This document shows, piece by piece, positions 13,276 through 13,699 of a stretch of DNA of 13,699 bases. The notes under the pieces are model-generated. The model saw nothing but the letters and a program-made list of their open reading frames with translations, made no database searches and was not told the DNA's origin. Source of the stretch: Bacillota bacterium (GTDB taxonomy: Bacteria > Bacillota > UBA4882 > UBA8346); contig JAEZJK010000036.1 of the NCBI GenBank assembly GCA_023415835.1, positions 1-13,699 of the forward strand, written 5' to 3'. Position numbers and translations under genes: made by a program. Position 1 is the stretch's first letter; the number at the start of each line of letters is the position of its first letter.

Positions 13276-13699
13276 TTGTCTTGGGTGGCTGATTTCCATA
13301 TTCACTCCCATTTTTCAATGGCGACCAGTAAGGAGTCGAACCCGCAAAGCTTAGGCCGGTGGGCCGGTTTGAAAGGAATTTCCCTGTTAGGGACGGGGGA
13401 CTTTACCCATCCCGGCTGGCGTCAGGAATTAAAAGAAGCTTTGGTCCCGGCGGAACCGGGTTTTTATAAGCTGAAAGAAGCTCCGGCGCCGGAAATTCCG
13501 GACCAACTCGAGGCGAGATTCGTAATCACTGGGGAGTTAAGCACCATCTATAAAAAAAACGGGCGGGTCCGCAAGGTCCACCATCTGATCATCTTGCCTT
13601 CACTGGAGGTTGCCGGGAGGATCAGCGACCGGCTGGCGGATTTGGGAATGAATGTCCGCTCCGACGGACGGCCCATCCTCGGCCTGGACAGCCATGACC
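13276..13699 (+). CDS. EndoQ-like PHP-domain endonuclease (N-terminal part, 3' truncated by the window)
   Basis: The frame runs off the right edge, giving 141 residues. It resembles the N-terminus of endonuclease Q and related PHP proteins (often labelled UvrD/helicase-like or TIGR00375), which nick DNA 5' of deaminated bases and abasic sites. Visible signatures are ADFHIHSHFSMATS (PHP motif I, metal-binding histidines), GTGDFTHPGW (motif II), then FVITGELSTIYKKNGRVRKVHHL and MNVRSDGRPILGLDSHD, in family order. The TTG start is chosen because AGGAG (13263-13267) is eight bases before it and ADFHIHS normally begins within a few residues of the start. Family members are about 390-430 residues, so roughly two thirds is missing. 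It is divergent from the two-component operon and unrelated to the sugar genes. Confidence 0.85.
   Translation, partial: MSWVADFHIHSHFSMATSKESNPQSLGRWAGLKGISLLGTGDFTHPGWRQELKEALVPAEPGFYKLKEAPAPEIPDQLEARFVITGELSTIYKKNGRVRKVHHLIILPSLEVAGRISDRLADLGMNVRSDGRPILGLDSHD

Noticed and set aside
1..13699. tRNA, rRNA, CRISPR arrays, insertion sequences, phage or toxin-antitoxin genes
   Set aside because: No cloverleaf, regularly spaced repeats, transposase or integrase motifs were seen on either strand.

Overview
The window looks like chromosomal DNA of a heterotrophic Bacillota-type bacterium of intermediate G+C. The grounds are strong AGGAG-type ribosome binding sites, TTG starts, a YesM/YesN-type two-component system and an MsmX-dependent style sugar importer with no ATPase gene beside it. 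The substrate-binding protein has an ordinary signal peptide and no lipobox cysteine, which would fit a two-membrane (diderm) Bacillota lineage better than a typical Gram-positive. No genus can be named from sequence alone.

Layout. 3-878 (+): the 3' half of an AMP-forming acyl-CoA synthetase, ended by a clear terminator and unrelated to what follows. 1093-4283 (+): ABC sugar importer, made of a binding protein and two permeases. 4284-4742: a 459-base gene-free leader with several inverted repeats and promoter-like blocks shared with the leader of the binding-protein gene. 4743-10137 (+): a tightly packed run of three genes, namely a 1182-residue LamG/helical-toroid/CARDB-like protein without signal peptide, a TIM-barrel sugar isomerase/epimerase, and a YiaK-type 2,3-diketo-L-gulonate reductase. 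10138-10298: a convergent intergenic region with nested inverted repeats. 10299-12974 (-): sensor histidine kinase and AraC-type response regulator, transcribed towards the catabolic genes. 13276-13699 (+): 5' part of an EndoQ-like PHP-domain DNA repair nuclease, cut by the window end.

How the genes may work together (inference). The two-component system senses an extracellular saccharide. The importer brings an oligosaccharide, probably uronate-containing, into the cytoplasm using an ATPase encoded elsewhere. The 1182-residue protein, which appears cytoplasmic, would cleave it. The isomerase/epimerase and the YiaK-type reductase would then channel a keto-sugar acid into the ketogulonate or pentose route. 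The YiaK homology is the firmest pointer to the substrate. The large protein is the least explained gene and the best candidate for an undescribed carbohydrate-active enzyme.

Other points of interest are the missing canonical start of the response regulator, two related hairpin elements that bracket the kinase gene, and the shared sequence blocks upstream of the binding-protein gene and the large enzyme gene.
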